DNA of 64,000 nt from a cyanobacterium endosymbiont of Rhopalodia gibberula (GCF_003574135.1 NZ_AP018341.1:372001-436000), one strand, 5' to 3'. Positions 40,004 through 50,960 are shown, counted from the stretch's first letter. Numbers and translations: made by a program. Notes: a model not told the origin generated them from the letters alone.

Positions 40004-41425
40004 ATGATAGAAAACCCAGATAATCCCTTTTTTAAGCTCAATTATAAGCCCGTTATCGAAAATCTGGGTGATGATTATTATGATCAAGTTGTTGCTGCTG
40101 AATTTCCCCAACAGATTCTTCGTTTCCGCAATAATGAGTTATTACCTTTGTTCGGTTTATCTTCTCAAGCTGTATCCGATAATCATTTCATTGAAGCCTT
40201 TGGTAAATTCCAAGGAGTTCGTCCTTTTTTAGCCTTACGCTACCATGGTTACCAATTTGGGCAGTATAATCCTCTTCTAGGAGATGGACGGGGTTTTCTT
40301 TACGGACAAATACAGGGGACAGACAATCAATTGTATGATTTTGGAACTAAAGGATCAGGTCAAACTCCTTATTCTCGTGGTGGCGATGGTAGATTAACTT
40401 TGAAAGGGGGGGTTAGGGAAGTATTAGCTGCCGAAGCGTTACATTCTTTGGGAGTAAGAACATCACGTTGTTTAAGTTTAATTGAAACTGGAGAGAAGCT
40501 ATGGCGTGGCGATGAACCGTCCCCCGCTCGTTCATCAGTGATGATTCGTGTTAATCGTTCCCATATTCGTTTCGGTACTTTCGAACGGTTATATTACCTG
40601 AAACGTCCCGATTTAATTCAGAAATTATTAGACCATGTTATTGATATTTACTATCCTGAAATCGGTCAATCTTCAGACCGTTACTCCCTCTTCTATAGAG
40701 AATTAGTCAAACGAGTTGCCAAATTAGCAGCACAGTGGATGGCAGCAGGATTTTGTCATGGAGTATTAAATACAGATAATATGTCAATTACGGGAGAAAG
40801 TTTTGATTACGGTCCCTATGCTTTTATTCCTACCTATGATCCAAAATTTGTTGCTGCTTATTTCGATGATGGCGGACGCTACAGTTATGGAAATCAATCG
40901 TTTATTTGTCGTTCGAATTTAGAGATGTTACATCTCCCTTTGATGACAGTCATTCCTTTATCTCAGTTAGAAGAAGCTTTATCAAAATTTGATTATTATT
41001 ACCACCAGTTTTATCAAAAATTAATCCTGAGAAGATTAGGATTCGATAATTTAATGATTGCTGAAGGACGAGATTTAGTGGAAAAAACATTAGAAGTTTT
41101 ACAAGAAACCCAAATAAGTTATTTTGGATTTTTTGAAACTTTATCTCAACAGTTCAATTATGGATGGCGTGAAGACAGTCTAACTATTTTAGAAAACAAA
41201 ACATTATTCCTTGCTGATTGGCGAGGTTGGTGTAGGATTTATCATCGAATTCTAAATCAGTTACCTATAGAAATGATGAAAAAAGTAGAAGATTGTTTAC
41301 GAGTTTATAATCCAAAGAGCAGTTTAGACAAAGAAACTATTGAAGCAGTTTGGGACGCGATTACTTATAGAGATGATTGGCAACCTTTTTATAACCTAAT
41401 TAAAAAATTCCAATTGAAAGGGTGA
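40004..41425 (+). CDS. selO: Protein adenylyltransferase SelO
   Basis: A pseudokinase-fold enzyme that transfers AMP to Ser/Thr/Tyr of proteins (UPF0061/YdiU). I place the start at ATG 40004 ([19 protein letters not shown]), giving 473 residues. The frame extends upstream to a GTG at 39965, but the extra 13 residues are not family-like. Marks are [20 protein letters not shown] (about 112-131), the catalytic-loop region [20 protein letters not shown] (about 249-268) and [14 protein letters not shown] just after. The DRTGG-protein gene ends 84 bp upstream on the same strand. A hairpin terminator follows at 41518. SelO is linked to redox homeostasis in other bacteria. Confidence 0.93.
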   Translation: MIENPDNPFFKLNYKPVIENLGDDYYDQVVAAEFPQQILRFRNNELLPLFGLSSQAVSDNHFIEAFGKFQGVRPFLALRYHGYQFGQYNPLLGDGRGFLYGQIQGTDNQLYDFGTKGSGQTPYSRGGDGRLTLKGGVREVLAAEALHSLGVRTSRCLSLIETGEKLWRGDEPSPARSSVMIRVNRSHIRFGTFERLYYLKRPDLIQKLLDHVIDIYYPEIGQSSDRYSLFYRELVKRVAKLAAQWMAAGFCHGVLNTDNMSITGESFDYGPYAFIPTYDPKFVAAYFDDGGRYSYGNQSFICRSNLEMLHLPLMTVIPLSQLEEALSKFDYYYHQFYQKLILRRLGFDNLMIAEGRDLVEKTLEVLQETQISYFGFFETLSQQFNYGWREDSLTILENKTLFLADWRGWCRIYHRILNQLPIEMMKKVEDCLRVYNPKSSLDKETIEAVWDAITYRDDWQPFYNLIKKFQLKG

Positions 41426-41517
41426 TTGATATACTCTAAAGTCGTCTTTGATAATATTTTTCTATTTTATATACAGCTTTTAAGAGAAAAGAGCCTAACA
41501 GTTCAATCAGCTACATC

Positions 41518-41543
41518 GGTTGATAATCCTAAGGTTATCAGCC
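41518..41543 (+). terminator. Probable selO terminator
   Basis: GGTTGATAA (41518-41526), loop TCCTAAGG, TTATCAGCC (41535-41543): nine pairs with one G-T wobble, 93 bp after the selO stop and followed by TAAAAATATTTTT. Confidence 0.6.
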
Positions 41544-41563
41544 TAAAAATATTTTTCTTAACT

Positions 41564-41599
41564 AAAAAGACCCAGCCATGACCACGAGTTAGCTGAGCC
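41564..41599 (-). terminator. ssrA intrinsic terminator
   Basis: On the minus strand, GGCTCAGC (41599-41592) pairs with GCTGGGTC (41576-41569), eight pairs with two wobbles, followed directly by five T residues (41568-41564). It lies 23 nt after the tmRNA 3' end. Confidence 0.75.
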
Positions 41600-41621
41600 T
41601 TTCTGAAGTTAATGTTATTTA

Positions 41622-42007
41622 TGGAGCCGAGCAGAGTTGAACTGCTGTCCAGACTGGGTATTGACTGTCCGCTCATTCACAGGTTTAGTTCTTTTGATCC
41701 GCAGAACGGGAACCATTCTTTATCCCGAATGGTGGGATACTCTAGTAAGGTCTTTACACAATAGCCAACTAGAGATAGCTAGTGAGTGCATCCGTTGGGT
41801 TTAGGCTTCTAGAACTTAACGGAGTCACCCTAGAAGCGAGCGGACTCTTTAAAGAGTTCAGTTATGCAGCTACTGCTGCACGCTCAAATTTAACGATTTT
41901 ATTCGCAGTTACTTTTTTGTTTGAGCCTTGGATTTACGAGAGAAGACTCACTCTCGACCTGAATCACGGAGAAGATTTCGCCAACCTGTCGAAACCGTTG
42001 CGGCCCC
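41622..42007 (-). ncRNA. ssrA: tmRNA (one-piece)
   Basis: A 386-nt tmRNA on the minus strand that rescues stalled ribosomes and tags their nascent chains for proteolysis. The 5' end GGGGCCGCAACGGTTTCGAC pairs its GGGGCCG with CGGCTCC at the 3' end. The T-arm contains GTTCAAC. The discriminator is A and CCA is not encoded. The resume codon is GCG at 41906-41904 and the tag frame reads ANKIVKFERAAVAA to TAA at 41864-41862. Commonly seen cyanobacterial tags start ANN-IV, so Lys at position 3 is a small deviation. The hydrophobic VAA end for ClpXP recognition is kept. It is a one-piece form, as in most cyanobacteria of this type. Confidence 0.96.
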
Positions 42008-44185
42008 CCGTATAGGCCTATCCATAATTATAGGTTCTAATCTAAGATATTGGCAACTTAACAAAGGATGATTATCTAATTTACTTAACTAATTATCGTC
42101 TAGGACCGATGGCGTAAAGAACTTTTATGGAGTTGTCACTAAACTTCTAGTTATTGTGATTGCATTTTTGCTTATGGGAACATTGCATATAAGTAGCTTT
42201 AAATAAACGCTAAAAAAACCAAATTATTTCGTGTCTTTATATACTAAGTTATTTTAGTTAAATTTATTTAACCATGACTAATACTTTTTAAAAGTAATTT
42301 TTTTTATAAAAACTTTATTTTACTGCCTTAGCTAAATTATATTTATCTTTGGATACACTTCCGGTAATTCTATGAGTTTTATTTTAAATAATTACCTTTC
42401 TATTACATTTAGTCTTGTACTTTGAAACTAAATAATCCTGTTTTATCTACCTCTTTATATAGGAATTTTTTTTCTATACTTCTTTATTTTTAGGACATAG
42501 GTTAATTATCATATTCAGTTTTGTTCGTTTTTATTGCGAGTCCTTATTTTGCAAGATCATGTATTATTCCAGTAGTTCATTTTACTTTTTACTTTTTTCT
42601 CTTTTTTGAAAGAAAATAATTATTTACTATTAGCAACTTATCCCATACTATTTATAGTAGTTGTTTAATATGTTTTCTATTTTCTTCAATTTAAGTTATT
42701 TTTCTTATATTTATCAATAGATATCGCAATCTTTCTTTCATCATTATTTTGAATAAAATCTTGAAGTTGTGAGTTAACTTTTATAGTTATTATTTTTCTA
42801 AGTCTATCAGCTAAATTTTTAAGCAGACTGAGATCTAAAATAATCGCTATTTTTTAAATGTTTTTCCATTCTGCGTTTAGAGAAGCTTATCGACTGAGAG
42901 GATAGTCTGCTTATTTAGAAGAATAATTCAACGGGTTTAAAAATATATCCCTTCTAGATTAAGCTTAACCGCTGTTTCATAGCAAATTACTTCAACATAA
43001 GTAAACCAATTACCAGAGTAATTTAAACATTTTCTAGATTCTACTATTTGTCATCTTTTAGTTCCCTACACATCATCTTTATTAGTAGAGATACCAGCTA
43101 TCAAGAAAATTTAATTTATGCTATTGCAAATTTTTTTGTAGTTGTTTTTTAAGAAAATAAAGTGATTTTACTAACAACTATACTTATCATTATCACAACC
43201 ATCAAGAAACCCTTATTTTCTATTTAGTTTGCTTCTAACACACCAGCAAAATTTATAGATCAAAGACACTATATTAAGAAATACAAAGAACAAGTAATTT
43301 GTCAACTTATAGCAGTTTCTAACTATAGATTTAATTACTATTAAAAGCAGCAAATTAACTAATTAATTGTATTTTTATAATTTATTAGTTAAAGCTATAA
43401 ATTACCGAGTTTTTGAATGATAACTTTACTAAAAACAAAGCTTTTAGTAAAGTTCTTTTTAGAAAAATCTAAAAATAGAAACGTGACTTATTTTTAGATT
43501 TATTTTAAACAAGTGGATAATGATCAAGGTATATAAACACTGGTCGCTATCTTTTAGATTATTCTTTTGTAGGGTGACTAACATGGATATGTTTCTAATT
43601 TTCAACCGTTAGTGTTACTTAAGTTATTTAATAAAAATTATTTAATCTCTTTTTAACCTTGTTAACTTGCTAGTCAGTTAACTTAAATATAAGGGTTTTA
43701 ACTCTAGTCTAGATTCCTCCTATTTCCATCTTTTTATGTGTCTATTCAATTATTAAACCCCTTTTTTAGTCCAGTTATTAGTTACGGTTAACCAATAATT
43801 TAAACCTAATAAATTTAGATTTTTTAAACAATTTTTTTATATAGTTTTTCGAAGTATATCGTATTCGCATCAACTCAAGTTTTTACATCGATAAATTGTT
43901 ACGCAAACTATCGAGAAACCAATTTAAAATAAATGGTAATTATCTTCACCTTCCACACAATTGCTGACAATCTAATTGCACTAGCCCTATACTTTTGTTT
44001 TTTGATAAATTTTTCTAGCTTTACCTAACTTAAATAAAGAACCTTCTTATTCAAATCTTGGAAAGTTTCTTAAACGAGGATATGAAATTAGTGAACCAAA
44101 GTCCTTATAGCTAACCCTGTTAATACACTTACAGTCAATTTCATAACTTGATATAGTGAAGCTACTAATGTGAACAGATACTAAG
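42008..44185. other. Gene desert upstream of ssrA and of the quinone methyltransferase
   Basis: 2.2 kb of AT-rich DNA. A hairpin lies at 43422-43454. Around 42866-42920 (+) the string FREAYRLRG, then a stop and SAYLEE faintly recalls a TPR unit, but it is too short to call. Otherwise nothing is recognised. Promoters of the two divergent genes lie at the ends. Confidence 0.5.
43422..43454. repeat. 13-bp perfect hairpin, 7-nt loop
   Basis: AACTTTACTAAAA (43422-43434), loop ACAAAGC, exact complement 43442-43454, followed by CTTTTT. It is terminator-like for a plus-strand transcript, but no intact gene precedes it. Confidence 0.65.
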
Positions 44186-44197
44186 GTGTCAGACCTG

Positions 44198-45184
44198 ATG
44201 GACTTATATTACCCTCTGGGATTTTTACTGATCTTACTAGCGATAGGGATTACACTCTATCTAATAACCCCTCGTCGTTATCAGTCCTCTAACACAGTGG
44301 CTAAATCCTATGATGAATGGACTCAAGACGGTATTTTAGAATTTTACTGGGGAAAACATATACACTTAGGTCATTACGGTTCGCCACCTCGAAAGAAAGA
44401 TTTCTTGACAGCTAAGTCTGACTTTGTGGATGAAATGGCCAAATGGGGAGGGTTAGACCAATTGCCTCATGGCACTACTATTTTAGATGTAGGTTGTGGC
44501 ATTGGTGGAAGCAGTTGTATTTTAGCCAAAGATTATGGGTTTGATGTAACAGGAATTACTATTAGTTCCCAGCAAGTTAAACGCGCCCAGGAATTAACCC
44601 CTAAAGGCATTAATGCTAAATTTAAGGTAGACGATGCCCTAGCTCTTTCTTTTCCAGATAATAGTTTTGATGTGGTGTGGTCCATTGAAGCAGGTCCCCA
44701 CATGGTAGATAAAGCCAAATATGCTCAAGAAATGATGCGAGTACTGAAACCTGGTGGCTTGTTGATCGTAGCTGACTGGAACCAAAGAGATGATCGCCAA
44801 AAGTCTTTTAATTTCTGGGAAAGACTTGTAATGCGTCAACTTTTAGATCAATGGTCTCATCCAGCATTTTCTAGTATTGAAGAGTTTTCTGAACTATTAG
44901 CAGAAACGAGATTAGTAGAAGGACAAGTGACAACAGCCGATTGGACACGAGAAACTCTTCCTTCTTGGTTTGATTCTATTTGGCAAGGAGTTGTTCGTCC
45001 TGAAGGATTATTCCGTTTTGGTCTGTCGGGATTTATCAAATCTTTGCGTGAAGTCCCCACTTTATTATTGATGCGTCTTGCTTTTGGTCGTGGTCTTTGT
45101 CGATTTGGGATGTTCCGCGCAGTTAAAGTTAATTCTTGTCCAGAATTAACCGAAGCCAATACGGAGAAAATAATTCAAACTTAA
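44198..45184 (+). CDS. MPBQ/MSBQ methyltransferase (plastoquinone/tocopherol biosynthesis)
   Basis: A class I SAM-dependent methyltransferase that methylates 2-methyl-6-phytyl- or -solanesyl-benzoquinol in the membrane route to tocopherol and plastoquinone. It closely resembles the Synechocystis Sll0418 type: YDEWTQDGILEFYWGKHIHL, GHYGSPPRKKDF, the SAM loop ILDVGCGIGGSS (about 95-106), WSIEAGPHMVDKAKYAQEMM and HPAFSSIEEFSELLAET. One N-terminal membrane helix (about 6-22) anchors it. I choose ATG 44198 (MDLYYPLGF), giving 328 residues, over the GTG four codons upstream, which lies within the AAGG ribosome-binding region at 44183-44186. Together with ndhN it points to a retained plastoquinone pool. 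Confidence 0.88.
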   Translation: MDLYYPLGFLLILLAIGITLYLITPRRYQSSNTVAKSYDEWTQDGILEFYWGKHIHLGHYGSPPRKKDFLTAKSDFVDEMAKWGGLDQLPHGTTILDVGCGIGGSSCILAKDYGFDVTGITISSQQVKRAQELTPKGINAKFKVDDALALSFPDNSFDVVWSIEAGPHMVDKAKYAQEMMRVLKPGGLLIVADWNQRDDRQKSFNFWERLVMRQLLDQWSHPAFSSIEEFSELLAETRLVEGQVTTADWTRETLPSWFDSIWQGVVRPEGLFRFGLSGFIKSLREVPTLLLMRLAFGRGLCRFGMFRAVKVNSCPELTEANTEKIIQT

Positions 45185-45700
45185 GGAATTCATTGCCATC
45201 AATAAAAAGGTAAAAGTTAATTGTAAGTAGGTGGACTAAAATACCACTAAGCTTGTGGCAAGTAGAAGTACGCATTGACAAGTTATGTTGAATATTGATT
45301 GTCTGAAATAGATAAAACAATCATTATTTAATCGAATAAACTTAAAATTGCTCAATTATCTCTAGGTTTTCAACTAACTGATGCTCCTCTTTTTGATTTA
45401 GACTCATAAATTTTAGCTGTTACCATAATTAAATCTAACTCTTAGTCATGAGATAAATTTCTAAAACATCTTGGACAAAAGATTACTTCTTATAATGTTA
45501 AAGTTCAGCAATTAAATATCAAGTATAGGAGTCTAAATGACACTTAGCTATTAGCCTCTTTCTAATAATTCTAAAAGCCTTCCTTTATTCTAGACGACAC
45601 CCACCATACCATTTTTCTACTCTTTATTTTTAGTGCTCATTTTGTGTTCTAGAAAACACCATGCCTAAGTTCATCTGTCAATATATCACTTCTACTTAAG
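45185..45700. other. Decayed spacer before the glycosyltransferase pseudogene
   Basis: No gene recognised. The right part probably contained the N-terminal half of the glycosyltransferase whose C-terminal half is still readable from 45701. Confidence 0.4.
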
Positions 45701-46275
45701 ATAAATTTTCTAGGATCTCTCCAGGTTCGAGCAGCTTATATCAATCTGCTCAAACACTATCGAGTTCGGGACTACAGTGAGCGAAATATTACAGCTTTAG
45801 CATGGGACTTTGGAGTAACTTATGTGCAGCACTATTCTATTAGTTATCATTAAGAGATACAAAGGTTAAAGCTGACCCCGAACCTAGACGTTGATGTATT
45901 GTTTTATAGTTGCCTTAACCATCGACGACAGAAAATTTTACAAGCTCTCAAATACTTAAGACTGGGAGTAGAGAAATTACTTAGTGTTTACGATAAAGAC
46001 CGCGAGCATTGGATTAAGAGATAAAAGTTTATCATTAACATTCACTATTACGAAGCTAAGGTGATGGAGATTGTACGCTTATTGTACCTATCAATTGATC
46101 AAGTTTGTGTTGTACCAAAACCAAAATAAATACCTCCCTCAAAACTTCCTTATAAAAGGGAATCGCCTGCGTCGACTACGATAATTTAGTACAAATCTAT
46201 GTTAGCCTGATTCAGGTAAATGCTTCTAACTTAATAAACCTAATCCAATGTGGCTATAAGCTGTTTTGTAGCTAG
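45701..46275 (+). pseudogene. Glycosyltransferase (GT1/GT4-type C-terminal region), broken
   Basis: The plus strand reads NFLGSLQVRAAYINLLKHYR and SERNITALAWDFGVTYVQHY, a TAA, then DVDVLFYSCLNHRRQKILQA, VEKLLSVYDKDREHWIKR, a second TAA, and FIINIHYYEAKVMEIVRLLY. After a frameshift it continues KGIACVDYDNLVQIYVSLIQ to a TAG at 46273-46275. The pattern DVLFYGSLNxRRxKIL ... GVYGxERDxLIARSKVVxNxHxYEAKxFEIVR is that of glycosyltransferases acting on surface polysaccharides, so the gene was probably an exopolysaccharide or O-antigen enzyme. Three stops and one frameshift mark it as dead; the N-terminal half is already unreadable. Confidence 0.75.
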
Positions 46276-46316
46276 AATCAAGCAGTAATAGTAAAACGAA
46301 TTTTCAAGGGAAGAGT

Positions 46317-46340
46317 CATCAGACTACGCGTAGTCTGATG
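46317..46340. repeat. 24-bp perfect palindrome of balanced composition
   Basis: CATCAGACTACG followed by its exact complement CGTAGTCTGATG, no loop. Unlike the other inverted repeats here it is about half G+C. It lies 42 bp beyond the stop of the glycosyltransferase pseudogene, so it may be its old terminator, or a protein-binding site. It is followed by GAAATTTCGGTCTTTC without a clear T-run. Confidence 0.8.
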
Positions 46341-46554
46341 GAAATTTCGGTCTTTCTAGACCCAGTTACGATAAATCAGTGATTAGTCTAGAAGAGCACT
46401 TATTTTTGGGAAAAAAATAAGTTTTACTAAATTAAAATAGCTATACTTATAATATTGTACCTCGTTAAAAATTAACTAGTAAACATAGGAAATAGGGGAC
46501 ATTTCGATAAACTTAATGTCAACTCAATCTTTTAGAGAGTAACCTTAAAAACAA

Positions 46555-48381
46555 TTATTTCTTATTTTTAAAATAAGCTTCCATGACCTGACGCACCATA
46601 AGAGCAGCGACTGACCCTCCACCCCCGCCGGAATGTTCAGCAAAAGCTACCACTACAATTTCTGGCTTATTATAAGGAGCATATCCCCCAAACCAGGCAT
46701 GGACTTTCCCTGGAGGGGCCTCTGCAGTACCAGTTTTCCCTGCCACAGGTGGTAAATTTGGCGAATTTAAGGCTTTTCCAGTTCCACTTGACACAACTGC
46801 CCGTAGTCCTTGTGTTAGGGTTGTAATAGTACTAGGTTTAAGATTCATAGACGTTCGCCATTTACTCACATCCTCGTCTCCTTTCAAGAAATGGGGTTTA
46901 ACTCGATAACCACCATTAGCAGGAACAGCAAACATAATGGCTACTTGTAGAGGAGTTGCTTGAGTAAACCCTTGTCCAATAGACATATTCACAGTATCTC
47001 CATCAGTCCATCCCCAACTGTAATTTTTTCGTTTCCAAGTATCATCGGCAATTAACCCTCGCGCCTCTTCTTCTAACTCAATGCCAGTTTTGTCTCCAAA
47101 ACCATAGTTGCGAGCCCATTTAATTAAGGTTGGACCTCCTACCCCGCGGCCGATTTGTCCATGAAAGGTATTACTACTCCATGCCATCGCCCGAACATAT
47201 CCCATCGGTCCAAATCCAGCCCGATTCCACTCCCCGAAAGCCGTCCCCCCCACATTAAGATAGGCGAATGTATTCAAAACTGTATTGGGGGGATATTTCT
47301 CTGTTTCCATTCCAGCAGTCGCCGTAACTATTTTGAAAATCGAAGCAGGAGGAAATCCCCGTAAAGCGCGATTAACAAAAGGGTCTCCTTGACTACGCCA
47401 TTTCTCCCAGGTTTCAGTATTAATTTGGCTAGAGAATACATTGGGGTTGAAGCGTGGATAACTAACCATGGCCAAGACTCCTCCGTCTCTTGGATCTATT
47501 GCAACGATCGCCCCTTTACGTTGACCTAGAGCGGCTTCCGCTGATTTCTGTACGTCTAAATCTAAGGTGAGAGTAACGTCTTTTCCCGCCTTTCCAATTT
47601 TTTGCCCCAAGACTTTCACTACTTTTCCTACGCCGTCTACTTCTAGCTGTAAGCCCCCCCATTCCCCTCGTAATTGTTGTTCATAAGCCGCTTCTACCCC
47701 CATTTTACCTACAGTATCTCCTAGACGGTATCCTTCAGAACGACGTTTAGATAATTGTTCAGCATTAAGTTCTCCAGTGTATCCTAAGACATGAGCTGCT
47801 AGGTCTTGGTTAGGATAGTTTCGTACACTTTCGATATCGACTTCAAGTCCGTTAAGTTCACTTTTAAACTCTTCTAGAGCAGTAATTTGAGCGGGGTTAA
47901 GACTCCGGGCGACACGGATCAGAGTGGAGGGATTATAGCCTGCTTGTTTAATTTTTCGTTCAATATTATCTTCTGGAATAGATAAAAGTTGGGATAGATA
48001 GCGTAAATTTTCTTCCCAGTTAGATTCTTTGATGACAACAGGCCAAAGATAAGCAGCATGGGTTAAGCGAGTTGAGGCTAAGACTCTACCTTTGCGATCA
48101 AAAATATTACCTCTTACAGGAGGTTTAGGAATTATGCGAATACGATTATTTTCGGCTTTTTCCCGATAAACTTCCCCTTCCAACAGTTGTAGATAGACAA
48201 GACGTGACCCAATTCCCCCTAATAAAATTAAACTAATTAAGGACATAATTAGCCAAGGCTGACGTTTTTGTCCGATAGTACGATTGGTCTTCTTTTGTCT
48301 TGTGTTGTAAAAACCATGACTATAACCAAACATTGGTATTTGCCATTTGGACTGGGAATGGGAAGAATCGGTAAGCCGCAT
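46555..48381 (-). CDS. mrdA: Penicillin-binding protein 2 (peptidoglycan D,D-transpeptidase)
   Basis: A 608-residue class B PBP needed for lateral cell-wall growth. There is one membrane anchor at about 45-62 (LIMSLISLILLGGIGSRLVY). The dimerisation domain contains RGNIFDRKGRVLASTRL and NQDLAAHVLGYTGE. The transpeptidase motifs are complete: SxxK in PPASIFKIVTA (near 345), SxN in WSSNTFHG (near 400) and KTG in VAGKTGTAEAPPGKVHAWFG (near 550). The protein ends in LMVRQVMEAYFKNKK. The length is normal for cyanobacteria. Its retention shows that a peptidoglycan wall and rod or elongation machinery is kept. No mreBCD or rodA is in the window. Confidence 0.95.
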   Translation of the reverse strand: MRLTDSSHSQSKWQIPMFGYSHGFYNTRQKKTNRTIGQKRQPWLIMSLISLILLGGIGSRLVYLQLLEGEVYREKAENNRIRIIPKPPVRGNIFDRKGRVLASTRLTHAAYLWPVVIKESNWEENLRYLSQLLSIPEDNIERKIKQAGYNPSTLIRVARSLNPAQITALEEFKSELNGLEVDIESVRNYPNQDLAAHVLGYTGELNAEQLSKRRSEGYRLGDTVGKMGVEAAYEQQLRGEWGGLQLEVDGVGKVVKVLGQKIGKAGKDVTLTLDLDVQKSAEAALGQRKGAIVAIDPRDGGVLAMVSYPRFNPNVFSSQINTETWEKWRSQGDPFVNRALRGFPPASIFKIVTATAGMETEKYPPNTVLNTFAYLNVGGTAFGEWNRAGFGPMGYVRAMAWSSNTFHGQIGRGVGGPTLIKWARNYGFGDKTGIELEEEARGLIADDTWKRKNYSWGWTDGDTVNMSIGQGFTQATPLQVAIMFAVPANGGYRVKPHFLKGDEDVSKWRTSMNLKPSTITTLTQGLRAVVSSGTGKALNSPNLPPVAGKTGTAEAPPGKVHAWFGGYAPYNKPEIVVVAFAEHSGGGGGSVAALMVRQVMEAYFKNKK

Positions 48382-48485
48382 ATCGTCTATTCAAGAATTA
48401 TTAACGTACTAGGATAGCTTTTTTAACACTATTATTTTTAGTATAGAAGTGTTGAAGTTAATTAAAAACCCCTAAACTATAATCT

Positions 48486-48587
48486 ATGACCGATACTAAT
48501 TCTCTACTTTCTTATTTACCAGAAGGCTTTTATAAAAAATTAAAAGTTTCTGATAATCACTGACAAAACTTACGCCAACGTGGTTAA
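48486..48587 (+). pseudogene. Start of an unidentified gene, truncated by stops
   Basis: ATG 48486 gives MTDTNSLLSYLPEGFYKKLK VSDNH then TGA, and continues QNLRQRG to TAA at 48585-48587. The beginning is strongly protein-like and the remainder is lost in the desert. The family is not recognised. Confidence 0.35.
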
Positions 48588-49234
48588 ACTTTTTCTATAT
48601 TTATCATTTAAACTCATAAGAAAATCAGAGTTCTAAAAAAAGATACGTTAACTTATAGAGAGATCTTAATTATTGCATATCTACAACAGTTAAGATAAGA
48701 TATTATGTTAATTGAACAGGTAATTTTAGTAAAAAGTTCACAATTGTAGAATATTTTCTATATAGAAACTAAATATATTTAAATATTAAATTCGCTCTCA
48801 AAAACAGAATTAAAAGAGGTAATTACGACGGAGTATAATTATACTTATATTCGATTTTATCAAGGCTATGAACTTTTTAGTAAAAACATCTTTAATATTA
48901 GACTAATCCTATTTTTTTTTAAAAAAAATCAAAGATAAGTTTCTCAAAACCGGAAGATATCTACCATTAGATTAAGTTTACTTCAGCTAATATTAGTCAT
49001 CATAAGGTCACTATTCAAGCCAATAAATATATTTAAAAACTTGCTTACTAATTGATGTAATTGACTATCTTCTCTATTTATTTAACGTATAAGATAAGAA
49101 AAAACAACAGAGTTAATTTAGTAATTGCAAGTTGTCTTCAAGGTTATTTCTACAATACAACAGAGGATTTGATACTCTTTTTATCTATTCATTTATCTAA
49201 ATAAAAATCCTTAATATTTTAGTTTTCTTACTTT

Positions 49235-49420
49235 TCATAAGGAAGTATTTATAATTACTATCTGAGCATCGAAATACTCAATTGTATCAATTAGATTGGG
49301 GATAATTTCTATTTTTTCTTTACTATCGTTAAACTTCTTTAAAAGGTTTCGAGAATGTATTTTACCTATTGAAGGCAGTCTAGGAGTAAACCTCCTATCA
49401 GTCTTGGTAAAATGATGCAA
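49235..49420 (-). mobile_element. Possible ISAs1-like transposase fragment
   Basis: A 61-codon minus-strand frame with DSKEKIEIIPNLIDTIEYFD and AQIVIIN. This faintly follows the ISAs1 block DEKSNEITAIPELLDxLDxxGxIVTID. The first half has no match that I recognise, and the frame ends before the rest of the motif. The call is weak. Confidence 0.25.
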
Positions 49421-50930
49421 TAATTAGACATTGATACACCTTACTTTTGATATTGATAAAACGTTAAACAATAATTTTTTTTTAGGAAAATATTTATATT
49501 TATCTCAGTCCTATTTGCTAAATATATAAGTAACTTAACTTTTTTAAAAAACCTATTAATCTTAAAATTAATTAACAAAATATAATTCAGTTTTCTGTTT
49601 TGATGACAACCTCACTTATAGCAAAGTATAAATTTATTTTATCCGTTCTTCTTTAGGTAAGAATAAATGCTTTATTGAATTAGATGATTTATTGTTTTAA
49701 TTTAGCTTTACATAGTTAATTACATACTTTAGGGAAATTGAATGAACTATTAGTTCAACAATAAACTCCTAATAACAATATTATTATCATCATCGTTTAA
49801 ATAATTGGAAATATAGAGTGGAAGAAATCATCAAAAATAAAAAGAGACGAAAGTTCGTGTTTAAAGCTTTAACTTTGATGAAATGAAAACTTTTAATATA
49901 TAAAGGATTTGCTACAAATTAAGCTGTATTTTGTGCACATCTACTTATCTTAATTTAAAGAAAATAAAGGTAAAGTTCACAACAATATAAAATATAGGTA
50001 AAAATTAACCAACCTTTTTTTATTAGGACACAAATTATATAATCTTATACTCTTAATTTGATTAATATCATTGCCGACTTTAAGTCTTTTTTTTAGAAAA
50101 AAATTAAAAGTTATAACTATAATTTTAAATATTTTTTAGATCTAGAAAGATAGTTTTTATATTTATTTTTAAGTTTTTTAAAAGTTGTTGTTAAACTTTA
50201 ATAGTTGACATCAACTTTTGTAGAAAGAGATTATTGTTATTACTTTTTAGATAGACTTTTTCCAGTTACTATTGTATCTCTAAAAGGTTAGAACTCAAAA
50301 ATAATACACTTATCATATTTTGATTTTTGTGGCTACTTTTCTTAAAACTTAAGTTAGTAACTATCAATAAATTAGAATATTTTTTGACTAGGTTTTCTAA
50401 CAAGAAAATAAGACAAAATTAAAAGTATACTGTGATTAATAAATTTTGAATTATCTAATCTTTCTCCTCAATTTTCTACTTTTATATTAAGAGTATTAAC
50501 GTCCTCTAATAGGTTTATTTTTTTTATAAAAAAAGGATTTATTGAAAGTTAAATATTAATAATAATATTTTTATCTTTAAAATTAGAAGAAGAAAAAAAA
50601 CAGAAATTAAGTTTGTAAATTTTAATAGTACTGATAGTAAATATCTTATTATAAGTATTTTTACTAACGGTTATTTCCACTGCTGTCTGAAAGTTGAATA
50701 AATAAATATTTCAACCTTGGTAAATTTCTAAAAATAATTAGTGTATTTTTGATACAAAGTACTACTATGATTTTTTATGACTATTTTTTCTTGACCTTGA
50801 CTTCTTATTAAAGATTTTTTGAAAAACATTACAACTTAAAATACAACTAATTTATGATGATATTTTATGTATTTAACTACAATTTTAAGACCATAGAGTA
50901 ATACAATATCATTTACAATGATAATTATAC

Positions 50931-50960
50931 ATTTTATAAAAAAAATATTTTTTATAAAAT
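50931..50960. repeat. 13-bp perfect hairpin, 4-nt loop
   Basis: ATTTTATAAAAAA (50931-50943), loop AATA, exact complement 50948-50960. It lies in the middle of the largest desert. Confidence 0.6.

Noticed and set aside
41782-42015. A 77-codon plus-strand open frame
   Set aside because: It lies antisense across the tmRNA; the RNA structure and tag on the minus strand explain the sequence.
42866-42920. TPR-like string FREAYRLRG followed by SAYLEE
   Set aside because: Only about 15 residues with a stop in the middle, and no second repeat unit nearby.
44533-45320. Several minus-strand open frames under the MPBQ methyltransferase gene
   Set aside because: They are shadows of a well-identified plus-strand gene.
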